A stretch of DNA of 64,000 nucleotides from the NCBI RefSeq assembly GCF_014218705.1, contig NZ_JABBJF010000011.1, positions 61,555-125,554 on the forward strand, written 5' to 3'. The stretch comes from Kluyvera sichuanensis (GTDB taxonomy: Bacteria > Pseudomonadota > Gammaproteobacteria > Enterobacterales > Enterobacteriaceae). Of this stretch, positions 51,639 through 63,282 are shown piece after piece. Under the pieces are notes generated by a model. The model was not told the DNA's origin. It saw only the letters and a program-made list of their open reading frames with translations, and made no database searches. Numbering within the stretch: position 1 is the first letter of the stretch; each line of letters starts with the position of its first letter. The position numbers and the translations under genes were made by a program.

Positions 51639-53381
51639 ATGGCTGGACGAATCCCACGCGTATTCATCAATGACCTGCTGGCACGCACCGACATCATCGA
51701 TCTGATTGATGCCCGAGTGAAGCTGAAAAAGCAGGGCAAGAATTACCATGCGTGCTGTCCGTTCCATAACGAGAAAACCCCCTCTTTCACCGTGAACGGT
51801 GATAAGCAGTTTTATCACTGCTTCGGCTGCGGTGCGCACGGTAACGCCATCGACTTTTTGATGAACTACGACAAGCTCGAGTTTGTTGAAACCGTTGAAG
51901 AACTGGCGGCCATGCACAATCTTGAAGTGCCGTATGAAGCCGGAACAGGCCTGAGCCAGATAGAACGTCATCAACGACAGAATCTCTATCAACTCATGGA
52001 AGGATTAAATGATTTTTATCAGCAATCCTTCACGCAACCCATCGCCGAGCCTGCACGCCAGTACCTGGAGCAACGTGGCCTTAGCGCCGAGATTGTCCAG
52101 CGTTTTGCTATTGGTTTTGCACCCCCAGGCTGGGATAACGCCTTAAAACGTTTCGGCGGTAATGTCGACAACAGAAAGCTGCTGCTCGATGCCGGAATGC
52201 TGGTCAACAACGACCAGGGAAGAACGTACGACCGTTTCCGCAATCGCGTGATGTTCCCGATTCGCGACAAACGAGGCCGGGTGATTGGATTTGGTGGCCG
52301 CGTATTAGGTAACGATACGCCGAAATACCTCAACTCCCCGGAAACCGATATTTTCCATAAGGGTCGTCAGCTTTATGGCCTTTATGAAGCCCAGCAGCAT
52401 AGCGCGGAACCCCAGCGCCTGCTGGTTGTCGAAGGTTATATGGATGTCGTCGCCCTGGCGCAATACGGTATTAACTACGCCGTCGCTTCGCTGGGTACAT
52501 CGACTACGGCCGACCACATCCATATGCTGTTCCGTGCGACAAATAACGTGATTTGCTGTTACGACGGCGACCGTGCCGGTCGCGATGCCGCATGGCGTGC
52601 GCTGGAAACGGCCATGCCTTACATGACCGACGGTCGTCAGCTACGCTTTATGTTCCTGCCAGACGGTGAAGACCCGGATACGCTGGTACGTAAAGAAGGC
52701 AAAGAGGCTTTTGAAGCCCGGATGGAGCATGCACAACCGCTCTCCGTGTTCTTGTTCAACAGCCTCTTGCCGCAGGTTGACCTGAGTACGCCAGACGGCA
52801 GCACCCAGCTCGCAGCGCTGGCGCTACCGTTAATCAGCCAGGTACCTGGCGATGCGCACCGTATTCAGTTGCGTCAGACGTTGGGCCTGAAGCTCGGCAT
52901 TTTTGATGACGCACAGCTTGATCGTTTAATGCCAAAACAGGCAGAAAGTGGTGTTGTACGCCCGACCCAGCAGATAAAACAGACGCCTATGCGTATACTG
53001 ATAGGACTGCTGGTGCAAAACCCAAATCTGGCACCACTTGTCCCCCCAATGCATGGGGTGAGTCAAACGAAGCTACCAGGGCTCAACCTGTTCACCGAGC
53101 TCGTAAGTCTATGCGTTGCACAACCGGGTCTGACAACGGGCCAACTGTTAGAGAATTATCGTGGCACAAGTGAATACTCAACACTTGAAAAACTCTCAGC
53201 CTGGAACGATATAAAGGATGAGAACGTTGAAAAAATGTTCACCGACACGCTCAACCGAATTTTTGATTCAATGCTTGAACAGCGACAGGAAGAGTTGATA
53301 GCTCGCGATCGCACGCACGGTTTAAGCAGTGAAGAACGCAGGGAGTTCTGGGAAATCAGACAGGCCCTGGAAAAAAAATGA
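51639..53381 (+). CDS. dnaG: DNA primase DnaG
   Basis: 580 aa. Makes RNA primers for replication. N-terminal CHC2 zinc finger (CCPFHNEKTPSF, then CFGCGAHG), RNA-polymerase core, and TOPRIM with VVEGYMDVVALA and CYDGDRAGRDAA. C-terminal helicase-binding helical domain. Weak ribosome site before ATG 51639, in keeping with low primase synthesis. The 238-base gap before it holds the hairpin at 51405 and the ERIC element. Confidence 0.97.
   Translation: MAGRIPRVFINDLLARTDIIDLIDARVKLKKQGKNYHACCPFHNEKTPSFTVNGDKQFYHCFGCGAHGNAIDFLMNYDKLEFVETVEELAAMHNLEVPYEAGTGLSQIERHQRQNLYQLMEGLNDFYQQSFTQPIAEPARQYLEQRGLSAEIVQRFAIGFAPPGWDNALKRFGGNVDNRKLLLDAGMLVNNDQGRTYDRFRNRVMFPIRDKRGRVIGFGGRVLGNDTPKYLNSPETDIFHKGRQLYGLYEAQQHSAEPQRLLVVEGYMDVVALAQYGINYAVASLGTSTTADHIHMLFRATNNVICCYDGDRAGRDAAWRALETAMPYMTDGRQLRFMFLPDGEDPDTLVRKEGKEAFEARMEHAQPLSVFLFNSLLPQVDLSTPDGSTQLAALALPLISQVPGDAHRIQLRQTLGLKLGIFDDAQLDRLMPKQAESGVVRPTQQIKQTPMRILIGLLVQNPNLAPLVPPMHGVSQTKLPGLNLFTELVSLCVAQPGLTTGQLLENYRGTSEYSTLEKLSAWNDIKDENVEKMFTDTLNRIFDSMLEQRQEELIARDRTHGLSSEERREFWEIRQALEKK
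53184..53213 (+). promoter_or_regulatory. Candidate heat-shock (sigma32) promoter for rpoD
   Basis: CTTGAAA (53184-53190), 15 bases, ACGATATA (53206-53213), within the 3' part of dnaG. E. coli has its rpoD heat-shock promoter in the same place with a very similar sequence. Confidence 0.5.
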
Positions 53382-53534
53382 ATTCAACGGCTTAAGTGCC
53401 GAATACCGATCGGGAAGCCCCCGACAGCCGCTCGAGGCGCAGCGGCACTAATATAAGTACGCCCTCGCTTTAAATGTTGGCGGTTCGTTCGCCGACCGAC
53501 ACCAATCAAATGAATTAAGTGTGGATACCGTCTT

Positions 53535-55379
<1,845 letters not shown>

Positions 55380-55397
55380 TCGCCCCAGTAAGAACGT

Positions 55398-55428
55398 AAA
55401 AAAGCTCCCTGATGGGAGCTTTTTTTTC
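55398..55428 (+). terminator. rpoD terminator
   Basis: AAAAAAGCTCCC / GGGAGCTTTTTTTT strong stem with TGAT loop and a run of eight T. Confidence 0.92.
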
Positions 55429-55458
55429 GCCTGCTAATCCGGAGCGCTACTCCGGCCT

Positions 55459-55489
55459 GTAGCCCGGCCAAGCGCAGCGGCGCCGGGAT
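55459..55489. repeat. REP-like half element
   Basis: GTAGCCCGGCCAAGCGCAGC then GGCGCCGGGA, between convergent rpoD and mug. Confidence 0.65.
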
Positions 55490-55500
55490 CGTCTCAACGC

Positions 55501-56007
55501 CTATAACCCGCGCGCCTTCAACGCCACGTCCAGTTCCTGATACGCCTCTACCAGCTTATCCAGCGTAATTCGGCTCAGCCCGCTCGGGTTTGGCAGCACC
55601 CACACCTCGGTATCACCAATCATGTACGTTTGCTTGCCCCACGTCGCCCCGCGCTGCCCTAAGCCGCGCTCAAAGGCCTGCTTGCCCAAAACGGCTAATG
55701 CGGCAGGTTTGTAATGCTCAACCTTCTCAATCAACTCCTGCCCGCCGCTGCGCAACTCCTGCAGGGTAACTTCGCTCGCCTGTACCGTCGGGCGCTCAAC
55801 CAACTTGGTCACGCCACAGCGGAATGCCAGCATCTGCTCCGCCTCTTCCGGCTTGAGTTGGTGCTCGGTGAAACCGGCGAGATGTAGCACCTTCCAGAAG
55901 CGGTTCGCCGGATGGGCAAAGGGATAGCCCAGAGAAGAAGATGACAGCCCCGGGTTGATGCCGCAGAACAGCACCCGCAGCCCCGAATCAATAATATCCT
56001 TAACCAT
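55501..56007 (-). CDS. mug: G/U mismatch-specific DNA glycosylase Mug
   Basis: 168 aa, the E. coli length, from ATG 56007 (GAGAAAATT just upstream); TTG 56022 is not preferred. Removes uracil and ethenocytosine opposite guanine. Active-site motif GINPGLSS and the wedge loop NPSGLSR are intact. Confidence 0.95.
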   Translation of the reverse strand: MVKDIIDSGLRVLFCGINPGLSSSSLGYPFAHPANRFWKVLHLAGFTEHQLKPEEAEQMLAFRCGVTKLVERPTVQASEVTLQELRSGGQELIEKVEHYKPAALAVLGKQAFERGLGQRGATWGKQTYMIGDTEVWVLPNPSGLSRITLDKLVEAYQELDVALKARGL

Positions 56008-56133
56008 AATTTTCTCGACCAATACATCGTGAGATCAGTATAACGAATTGAAAATGCATTGTTTATAAAAACAGCATGTGCGCGCTTAACGCTGGATTGG
56101 CGCCCGTTGTTACTTTATAATCGTCCGCTACCT

Positions 56134-56209
56134 GGCCCCTTAGCTCAGTGGTTAGAGCAGGCGACTCATAATCGCTTGGTCGTTGGTTCAAACCCAACAG
56201 GGGCCACCA
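56134..56209 (+). tRNA. ileX: tRNA-Ile2 (anticodon CAU, ileX)
   Basis: 76-base cloverleaf from GGCCCC to GGGGCCACCA with encoded CCA. D-loop AGCTCAGTGGTTAGAGC, anticodon CAT at 56167-56169, T-arm GTTGGTTCAAACCCAAC. The CAU anticodon here belongs to the minor isoleucine tRNA whose C34 becomes lysidine (TilS) to read AUA, by position (next to mug) and sequence. It is the apparent insertion site of the neighbouring prophage. Confidence 0.93.
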
Positions 56210-56235
56210 AATTTTGCCAGTAAAATCATATAATT

Positions 56236-56262
56236 AAGCCACTCAATCGAGTGGCTTTTTTG
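56236..56262 (+). terminator. ileX terminator
   Basis: AAGCCACTC / GAGTGGCTTTTTTG stem with AATC loop. Confidence 0.88.
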
Positions 56263-56279
56263 TTTTAAGATTTACCATT

Positions 56280-56297
56280 GGCAGCAAAATGGCAGCA
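56280..56297. repeat. GGCAGCA direct repeats, possible integrase arm sites
   Basis: GGCAGCA at 56280-56286 and 56291-56297 (TTGGCAGCAAAATGGCAGCA). Two copies 11 bases apart beside the tRNA insertion site look like arm-type sites for a tyrosine integrase. Confidence 0.35.
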
Positions 56298-56316
56298 GGA
56301 TTTTTTCTGCGCGCAT

Positions 56317-56340
56317 AAAAAAACCCGCAGGAGCGGGTCA
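56317..56340 (-). terminator. Terminator after ogr
   Basis: Minus strand GACCCGCTCCTGCGGGTTTTTTTA, a short GC stem with a T7 tail; ends late-gene transcription before the host tRNA. Confidence 0.8.
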
Positions 56341-56344
56341 TTTT

Positions 56345-56563
56345 TCAGAAACTCATATGGCCTTGCCCGCCAGTGCTAGGATGCGGAGGGGCATGATCAA
56401 CCATCGTTGGAGTCATAATAAATCGCACTACAGTCTCATGCGTTACAAATGTAGCGCCACAATTAATATTTTGGCACTGACAGTAGCGCTCCTTAGTCTG
56501 GTCTGAGACTCTAAAGCTACTGCGCGTATGTGCGGAGTGACCGCACTTTGGACAATTCATCAT
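56345..56563 (-). CDS. ogr: Phage late-gene activator Ogr/Delta
   Basis: 72 aa zinc-binding protein that recruits host RNA polymerase to P2 late promoters. The four-cysteine finger is CPKCGH...CQCQNINC, and the family TTKERY-like segment appears as QTKERYCQCQN. ATG 56563 is taken; ATG 56560 is equally possible, since both follow GGGGATACACGGAA. Confidence 0.9.
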   Translation of the reverse strand: MMNCPKCGHSAHTRSSFRVSDQTKERYCQCQNINCGATFVTHETVVRFIMTPTMVDHAPPHPSTGGQGHMSF

Positions 56564-56632
56564 TTCCGTGTATCCCCTCCGCCTCTGCACAATCTCATAA
56601 TGATACACGACACATCCAATTTGTGAATTAAA

Positions 56633-57730
56633 TCATTCCATTTCTAAATCATCTATTTTCACTTCGAAATCCAGGCTGGTCGTAAATCCATTATCTGCCG
56701 TAACGGTATGGGTCAGCGTGGTAATGGTCCATTCCGCATCATCAATCTGCTTTTTGAACCCCTGCACCTTTACCGGCATTTCCGTATAAAGATCAGCGCG
56801 CCCTTCTGCCAGCTGCATAGAGAATGAGGCCACCCCACGCTGCAGGCGCTCCCATTGCATTTTTGCTGCCCGTTCCGCATTGCTGCGGTTCGCATAGGTC
56901 CGACTGAGTACCAGCACGTTTTCATCCGTACCAACCAGGTAATCCCCCTGTTTCTCCTCCGGCGTTTTTGTCGTTGTGGTTTTACGCTTACGCTTTACCT
57001 TTACCGCTTCTTTTTTTACCGGTTCCCGCGTATGCAGCCAGCTGGCAATAACACCGGTATAGGCGCCACGGTCAGCCAGGGTGAAGCGGTGGCTATCGCC
57101 ATCTTTACGGGTAATCGTGATAACCGGCAGCGCTTTGCCACTGGCAGTTTTGCCCTGGCCCTGCCGTAGAAACAGCAGATTGCCATCCTTCACAGATGCA
57201 ATGGCGCCATACTGGCGCGCCAGCCGCATCAGAAAACTGGCGTCGCTCTCGTTTGTCTGGTCGATGTGATCGATCGCTTTGTCGGTCAGGTCTTTGCCCA
57301 GCGCCATTTTCAGGTTATGGCGACCGGCAATATCTTTCACCACCTCCCCCACGGTTGTCTGGTGCCATGACTTTTCGCGGCGGGTATTCAGCGTTTCCCG
57401 GAAGTCAGCGCTGCGGGCGCGAATGGTCAGACGGTCAGGCGCGCCGCTGTGCTCAATTTCATCTACCGTATAGCCGCCCTTCGGGAACAGCGGCTGACCT
57501 TTCCAGCCCAGCGCCACGGTGATCACCGCCCCACGGCGCGGCAGCACAATCATGCCGTCTGCGTCGTCCAGCTCCAGATCAAGCTGGTCAGCCTCAAAGC
57601 CCCGGTTATCGGTCAGGGTCAGGCTCATCAGGCGCTTATCCAGCACCGTTGTAATATCCTTACCCTCAATCGTGACGCTGAATGCTGGCGTTTTGCTGCC
57701 GGTATTCAACAGCCCTGAATCTAAACTCAT
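56633..57730 (-). CDS. D: Phage late control protein D (tail baseplate hub)
   Basis: 365 aa, P2 gpD homologue; forms the tail hub that carries the spike. Opening residues PAFSVTIEGKDITTVLDKRL and the DLELDDADG segment are typical. A Lys/Thr-rich linker (KVKRKRKTTTTKT) lies in the middle. Its start overlaps the U stop by 4 bases. Confidence 0.9.
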   Translation of the reverse strand: MSLDSGLLNTGSKTPAFSVTIEGKDITTVLDKRLMSLTLTDNRGFEADQLDLELDDADGMIVLPRRGAVITVALGWKGQPLFPKGGYTVDEIEHSGAPDRLTIRARSADFRETLNTRREKSWHQTTVGEVVKDIAGRHNLKMALGKDLTDKAIDHIDQTNESDASFLMRLARQYGAIASVKDGNLLFLRQGQGKTASGKALPVITITRKDGDSHRFTLADRGAYTGVIASWLHTREPVKKEAVKVKRKRKTTTTKTPEEKQGDYLVGTDENVLVLSRTYANRSNAERAAKMQWERLQRGVASFSMQLAEGRADLYTEMPVKVQGFKKQIDDAEWTITTLTHTVTADNGFTTSLDFEVKIDDLEME

Positions 57731-58212
57731 GACAGTAACCCTCCCACCGTTCCGCTGATGCTTCCAATCGCAGAAGTTGCCGTGTCCTGCAGAATGCCCA
57801 GCTGATCACTAAGGCTGCCGAACATATCCGCCAGCGACTCATCCACCCTTTTCAGTGACAATGAAAACTCAATGCGGCGCGGCATCCCGTCCCGGAAAAA
57901 CTCTGCTTTCGTCTGGTTCAGCCCCTCGATCACATACATGCCATAAATCGTGCCGCTGCCCTCGATCAGGGGCCACGCCTTGCCCAGCTCCGCCATTTGT
58001 TCCAGCGCCAGCATAGACAGCCTGCCGCCGGTAATTTCCGGCAACAGCACCCCGGATAGCGTCAGCGTGTCATTATCCGGCCCCAGAAATTGCGTGGTGG
58101 CGCGACGATTTACGCGGCTGTTTGTCGCATGGCGCCAGCTGCGCTGATACTGCAGTTCCTGATAAGGGACCGTGCGCAGCTCGAAAACAAATAATCCCAG
58201 CACCATCATCAT
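57727..58212 (-). CDS. U: Phage tail protein U
   Basis: 161 aa, P2 gpU homologue (MMMVLGLFVFELRTVPYQEL). Tail completion or baseplate protein. Overlaps the T stop and the D start by 4 bases each, so D, U and T are translationally coupled. Confidence 0.9.
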   Translation of the reverse strand: MMMVLGLFVFELRTVPYQELQYQRSWRHATNSRVNRRATTQFLGPDNDTLTLSGVLLPEITGGRLSMLALEQMAELGKAWPLIEGSGTIYGMYVIEGLNQTKAEFFRDGMPRRIEFSLSLKRVDESLADMFGSLSDQLGILQDTATSAIGSISGTVGGLLS

Positions 58213-61004
58213 GAGTCATAGCCCCCCTGATCGCTGTAGTTACTCCGGGCCTTCGCCCTGATCCGGCGGTCGCGCTCATCGAGCTGCCGCGCCACCTCTC
58301 GCGCAATGTCCTGCGCATTCTGTCCTGGCTGCGCCTGGATAATAATCTGCGTGGGTGCGTCCACACGGATAACCGGCTGTACGCTGGCGCTCTGGCCCAT
58401 CATTGCGGCGCCTGATTTTACCGGCAGGCTAAACGGATGAAGCGGTGCCGCATCGACCGGCGCCGCAGCCACCCCCATCATCCCGGCAACCACCGAGGCC
58501 AGCGCCGCTGTGCGTCGCCTGCTGGTTACGTTTACCGGACCGTTGATAATCTCCGGTCCGTTCTCCCCCACGATGCCAAACTGCCCGCGCGGAATATTAC
58601 CGCCGGTGTCATACATCCCCGCGTAAGCCGGGAATCCGCCGGGCGGTAACATCACGCTGCCGTTACCGCCCACTGTGGCAGGCGTCTGATTTGGCAGCCT
58701 GGCGCTGGCGGCCTCTTTGTTAACCAGACCAAGTTTATCCAGCAACCAGACCACACCGGATTTCAGAGACTCCAGCGGATGCAGTGCCATGTTCAGCCCT
58801 TCCGCCAGCATTTCCCCGAACAAACGCCCCATTGATGCCGCACTCTGCAGTTCTGCCGCCGTCGATTTAACTGGCGTCAGCAAGTCGGTAAACCAGCCCC
58901 ACAACTCCCGGACCTTATCCCCTACCCATTGAAATATGGGCATCAATGGCGCAAAGGCTGACAGAATTGGCGCAGCTGCCGCTTTGAATCCTTCCACCAC
59001 GCCACCCAGAAAGGCGCTGATAGGCTGCCAGTATTTCCAGACCACCATCGCCACCCCAGCCAGCGCAGCCACCACCAGACCAATCGGACTCAATAGCGCA
59101 CCCAGCAGACCGCCCACAGAAAACAGCGCCACGCGCAGCACTGCCAGCGGGCCCGAAACCAGCAAACGCAGCACCCCGCCCGTGCGGGTCACTGCAGCTG
59201 CGGTAGAAGGTAAAGCCTTAACCGCCAGCATCGACAGCGCGAACCGGATCACCGCAATCGGCCCCAGCACTGCAGCCACCGCCACCGCCAGCGTACCCAG
59301 CCCGACAGTGATCGCCGCCGTCGCCGCTGCCACTTTCATCAGCGTGCCAGCCAGCACGGGATTCTGCTCAACCCAGCGCCGCAGCGCCCCTGTCACGCCT
59401 TTAACCATGCTCATGATATCCATCAGCGGCTGGCGCAGCGTTTCCCCCAGGCTACTGAAAGCGTTCTGCGCGCCCGTCTTAACCAGCAACCACTGCGCAG
59501 ACAATGAATCCTTGTTGATGTCGGATTCTTTCTGCATTGAGCCGTTCGCATCGGCTCCGGCAGTGAGTTTCAACTGGCGCTGCAGCTCCGGCAGGTTGTT
59601 CGCCAGTTTCGCGGCATCATCGCCAAACTCTTTACCAAAAATCATCGTCATTGCAGACAGGCGCTTATCCTGCGGCAGCTTGTTGACCTTCTCCAGTACG
59701 CGCTGAATAGTGCCCATGGCATCCGTGGTCATCTGCTTTTCAATCTCTGCCGGGTTGAGTTTCAGCAGGTCCATACCTTCAAAGAAGCGCTTGCTTTGCA
59801 TGGTGGCAATGGAAAGCTCACGCACCATGGCATTTGAAGCACTGGCGGCAATTTCAGGCGCGGCGCCCAGAGAAAGGAAGGTTGAACCCAGCGCCGCCGC
59901 TTTGCGGAAGTCGAGGCGGTCAGCCACGCCCCCCATACGCTGCAGGACGTTGATAATATCGCCGCCCTTTGACATGGCGTTATCGTCCAGGTAGTTCAGC
60001 GCATCGCCCAGCTGCTCAATATTGCGCGTCGGCACTTTATACAACTGCGCAATTTTCCCCAGCCCTTCCGCCAGTTCATCGGCGGGCAGTTCAAAAGCGG
60101 TTGCCGCTTTCGCTGCCGTTGAGGCAAAGGCCAGCAGATCGCGCTTCTGGTCCTCAAAAGGATCATCCTGATTAGTCACGCCCATGCGGGCACCACCTTC
60201 AACCAGTGCCGCATAGTCAATCGCGCCGTTCTCCATCGGCAGTTGCTCACTGGCGGCTTTGATGGCGTCCTGCATTTCATAAAACTGCTTTGTGCGGTTG
60301 CCGTTGTCGTCACGCAGGCCGTTAACCTGTTTTGCCACGCCTTTCATGGCATCTTCCATGCTGGCATAGCTCCTGACCGCAGCCACAACCGGCGCCCCCA
60401 TCGCTGCGCCAGCGGCTGCCGTTGTCGCCCCGGCGCCAGCGATGCGATCACGGACCTCAAGACGGCGGGAATACTGCTCACGGACCGCATTCATCCGCGC
60501 CTGCTGTTCCCCCAGGCGTTTGAGTGATTTCTGCTGACGGTCCAGCGATTGCCGCGTTTCGTCAGCATTCTGCCGTAGCGTGCGCTGGGCGGAACTCAGA
60601 TTTTTTGTACTAATACCCGCAGCGCTTAATTCATCCCGCTGCCGCTGGGCAGATTGACGCAGCCCGTCAAAGGTATCTTTTAGTTGGCTGGCACGGCGTT
60701 TAGCCTGCTCCAGTTCTTTCGCCTGTTTTTTTGTCGGATTGCTGGCTGCAGAAAATGCATTCGCCAGTTCAGATACTTTCTGGCGCGCAGCCGCAAGATC
60801 GTTTTTTGCCCCCTCAAGCTGGGTGCGGACCTTGCGGAATCCATCAATACGGGCGGCCTGAGAATCAAGCGCTTTAAGGCTGGCACGGCTTTGCTGGATT
60901 GCGGCTGCCAGCTCCTTAGAGCTGGCCTGCGCAGAACGGAAGGGGCGGGTGAGTTTATCCACCGCGTTCAGAATGACCTGCAGGCGCAGGTTGTTATCGC
61001 TCAT
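58209..61004 (-). CDS. T: Phage tail tape measure protein T
   Basis: 931 aa. Sets tail length and helps DNA entry. N-terminal 190 residues are Ala/Gln/Lys-rich coiled coil; a TP901-type tape-measure core follows (residues 200-480); hydrophobic transmembrane-like stretches lie around 560-690. The C-terminus has a basic coiled region (QLDERDRRIRAKARSNYSDQ). It begins 11 bases inside the end of E'. Confidence 0.92.
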   Translation of the reverse strand: MSDNNLRLQVILNAVDKLTRPFRSAQASSKELAAAIQQSRASLKALDSQAARIDGFRKVRTQLEGAKNDLAAARQKVSELANAFSAASNPTKKQAKELEQAKRRASQLKDTFDGLRQSAQRQRDELSAAGISTKNLSSAQRTLRQNADETRQSLDRQQKSLKRLGEQQARMNAVREQYSRRLEVRDRIAGAGATTAAAGAAMGAPVVAAVRSYASMEDAMKGVAKQVNGLRDDNGNRTKQFYEMQDAIKAASEQLPMENGAIDYAALVEGGARMGVTNQDDPFEDQKRDLLAFASTAAKAATAFELPADELAEGLGKIAQLYKVPTRNIEQLGDALNYLDDNAMSKGGDIINVLQRMGGVADRLDFRKAAALGSTFLSLGAAPEIAASASNAMVRELSIATMQSKRFFEGMDLLKLNPAEIEKQMTTDAMGTIQRVLEKVNKLPQDKRLSAMTMIFGKEFGDDAAKLANNLPELQRQLKLTAGADANGSMQKESDINKDSLSAQWLLVKTGAQNAFSSLGETLRQPLMDIMSMVKGVTGALRRWVEQNPVLAGTLMKVAAATAAITVGLGTLAVAVAAVLGPIAVIRFALSMLAVKALPSTAAAVTRTGGVLRLLVSGPLAVLRVALFSVGGLLGALLSPIGLVVAALAGVAMVVWKYWQPISAFLGGVVEGFKAAAAPILSAFAPLMPIFQWVGDKVRELWGWFTDLLTPVKSTAAELQSAASMGRLFGEMLAEGLNMALHPLESLKSGVVWLLDKLGLVNKEAASARLPNQTPATVGGNGSVMLPPGGFPAYAGMYDTGGNIPRGQFGIVGENGPEIINGPVNVTSRRRTAALASVVAGMMGVAAAPVDAAPLHPFSLPVKSGAAMMGQSASVQPVIRVDAPTQIIIQAQPGQNAQDIAREVARQLDERDRRIRAKARSNYSDQGGYDS

Positions 61005-61433
61005 CGCTGGCTCCGCTTCTCTGTATCGCTTTGTACCGCCATTCCAGCACTTCGGTCAGCGGCATAACGTCAGTGACGGAGGGCGGCCAGTGAAAAATGG
61101 TGGCAATATCTGCCACCAGATCATCTACCGTCAGACTGTCGGTAAAGCGGCAAGCACCGACTTCTTCAACAAAAAAGTAACCACCTCAACAGACAGCGAG
61201 GTGAGATCGGCGGGGTCCAGCTCTGCCATTTCCTGCGGCGTCAGCGTCGGGGTGGAAATGCGGGGGATCACCGTCATCATGGCGCCCACGTCCATATCCA
61301 TAATGGCCTGCAGGCGCGTGCCGCGCAGTGCGCCGGATTGCGGCTTGCGCAGTACAATTTCGGTGATTTCAGTTTTACCGCGCTTGATTGGGGTATCCAG
61401 CTGCACAGTTTTTTCAGTCAGTTTATCGCTCAT
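60994..61433 (-). CDS. E: Tail assembly protein E and frameshift product E+E'
   Basis: The 0-frame product E runs from ATG 61433 to a stop at 61131 (about 100 aa; ATG 61445 is possible). At 61176-61170 the minus strand reads T TTT TTG in frame, the P2 slippery heptamer. A -1 shift continues to TAA 60996-60994 through ADIATIFHWPPSVTDVM and LTEVLEWRYKAIQRSG, which resembles P2 E'. Both proteins are thought to chaperone the tape measure during tail assembly. Coordinates cover the extended product. Confidence 0.85.
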
Positions 61434-61482
61434 TTTCTTTTCCATTCGGATTATGGCGCGACGTTCCGCGCCATCAGGTTAA

Positions 61483-61998
61483 TCAAAGGCCAATTGCGCT
61501 GCGGTGTTCTTCCAGCAGGTCCACGCCATCAACAATTTCGACCATGTTGATCACATCGACCTCATACAGCACTTCGTTGTTAATGGTCAGCTTCGCATAG
61601 GTATTGGTGCTGCTGACCTTCGTGGAATTGCTCTCGCCCGTTTTCAGTTCGCCAGCGTCCACCTCTTTATGGCGCCCACGTACAACCAGCTCAACGGCCT
61701 GCACTTCGCCGGTATCATCACGCTGAATTGAACCCGTGAAGCGCAGCTGGATACCGTCGATGGTGGCTTTGCCCATCTGCTTGTACAGCAGTGACTCCAT
61801 GCCACCAATTGAGAACTCGGTGTCCAGCGCGCCATCATCCAGCCCCAGATCCACATCCGCAGATCCCGGCATCCCGCCGCCGCGATACTTTTCAAACTTA
61901 CGTGAATACTTTGGCAAGGTGATTGACTCAACAATCCCCATCCAGTTGTTCCCGTCGTTAAACAGGTTCAGGTGCTTTAACTTGCGTGGTAATGCCAT
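61483..61998 (-). CDS. FII: Major tail tube protein FII
   Basis: 171 aa P2 gpFII homologue; forms the inner tube of the contractile tail. Begins ALPRKLKHLNLFNDGNNWMG, a strongly conserved start. Follows FI after 9 bases. Confidence 0.93.
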   Translation of the reverse strand: MALPRKLKHLNLFNDGNNWMGIVESITLPKYSRKFEKYRGGGMPGSADVDLGLDDGALDTEFSIGGMESLLYKQMGKATIDGIQLRFTGSIQRDDTGEVQAVELVVRGRHKEVDAGELKTGESNSTKVSSTNTYAKLTINNEVLYEVDVINMVEIVDGVDLLEEHRSAIGL

Positions 61999-62007
61999 GT
62001 ATCCCCC

Positions 62008-63180
62008 TTATGCGCTGACGCGGCTGGCAAAATCGACCAGATAGCGATCGGTGATGCGCTGGCGCAGCATCAGGTTTTCAAGTGGCGGCACTGGCGTATA
62101 GTCGTAGTCGATCGCCAGTTTCCCGGCTTTCAGGGTGTCCTTATCGTTCACCGACTCATCCAGCCAGCAATCACCACCAATCAGATAGCCCTGGTTAACC
62201 AGGCTGCGCATTTTGGCGCGGATACCTTCGATAATGTCGCGGGCCAGTGACGGATTCAGCGGCATATCAACTGCCCACATATGCGCTTCCGCCATGGTGT
62301 CAGCCAGCACCTGCGCCGTGCGGGTGTAGTTTTCAAACTGGAACAGTGGATCATCACTGAGGCAACGGGAACCCCAGAAGCGGAAACCATCTTTACGAAT
62401 CAGAGTGGTGATATCGTTCTGGTTAAGCAGCCCCGCATCCGTTGCCGGGTCCTGCAGATCCCAGGACACATCAGCGGACAGGCCGGTGACGCCATTCACG
62501 CCCACGTTAGACAGGGTTTTGTGCCAGCCGGTCTGCTCGTCAATTTTGGCGCGCATACCCAGCGCGCGAGCGGTGGCAAAAGCCGTCGCATCCGCCTGCA
62601 GCACGGTGTCAAAGTTGATAAAGTCAGGCCAAATCAACATCCCTTCACGCTGACTGAAATTCTCACGATAGGCGATCGCTTCCTCCACCGTTTTGCAGCC
62701 ATAGGCGGAAAGGTAAGCGAACCCGCGCAGGCTCTGCGCCACGCTAAGCAGTTCAGTGGAAACCGCCTGCGTATCATGGCCCGGCACACCGAGGATGCGC
62801 GGCTTAACGCCCAGCTGCGACTGCGCAGACAGCAGCGCTTTGATGCCCGTTTTTTTACCGTCTGCCGTGACGGCGCCGATAATATTGGCGGTGGTTTCAG
62901 CTTCGGTTTCACCCTGGGCCACGCGGATAACCACGGTGACAGGCTTTGCCTGATCTGCAATGGCATCCAGCGAGCGGGCCAGCGTGCCGGACTCACCTGC
63001 TTTTCCGCTGGCGGTCAGCACATCGGTCAGAAGGACCGGCTTATTGAGAGGGAACACGGACGCATCGGCATCATCGCCAGTGCAGACCATGCCCACGATG
63101 GCAGTGCTCACCGTGGTGATCGTTCGGGTGCCTTCGTTGATTTCTTCAACGCGCACGCCGTGGTGGTAATCCTGAGCCAT
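62008..63180 (-). CDS. FI: Tail sheath protein FI
   Basis: 390 aa P2 gpFI homologue; forms the contractile sheath. Begins [20 protein letters not shown]; the C-terminal sheath core has [20 protein letters not shown] and [20 protein letters not shown]. Close to the P2 length (396). Confidence 0.94.
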   Translation of the reverse strand: MAQDYHHGVRVEEINEGTRTITTVSTAIVGMVCTGDDADASVFPLNKPVLLTDVLTASGKAGESGTLARSLDAIADQAKPVTVVIRVAQGETEAETTANIIGAVTADGKKTGIKALLSAQSQLGVKPRILGVPGHDTQAVSTELLSVAQSLRGFAYLSAYGCKTVEEAIAYRENFSQREGMLIWPDFINFDTVLQADATAFATARALGMRAKIDEQTGWHKTLSNVGVNGVTGLSADVSWDLQDPATDAGLLNQNDITTLIRKDGFRFWGSRCLSDDPLFQFENYTRTAQVLADTMAEAHMWAVDMPLNPSLARDIIEGIRAKMRSLVNQGYLIGGDCWLDESVNDKDTLKAGKLAIDYDYTPVPPLENLMLRQRITDRYLVDFASRVSA

Positions 63181-63282
63181 AAGGCATTATCTCCGGTTGA
63201 CAGGGATGCCTTATGTTCTGGTTGATACGCACGCGGCGCACGTGTTTCTGCCTGTGCCATCACTGACACAATAGCGGGGTTT

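Noticed and set aside
61131..61445. Apparent frameshift mutation in phage gene E
   Set aside because: The overlapping E' frame with an in-frame T TTT TTG is the normal P2 arrangement.
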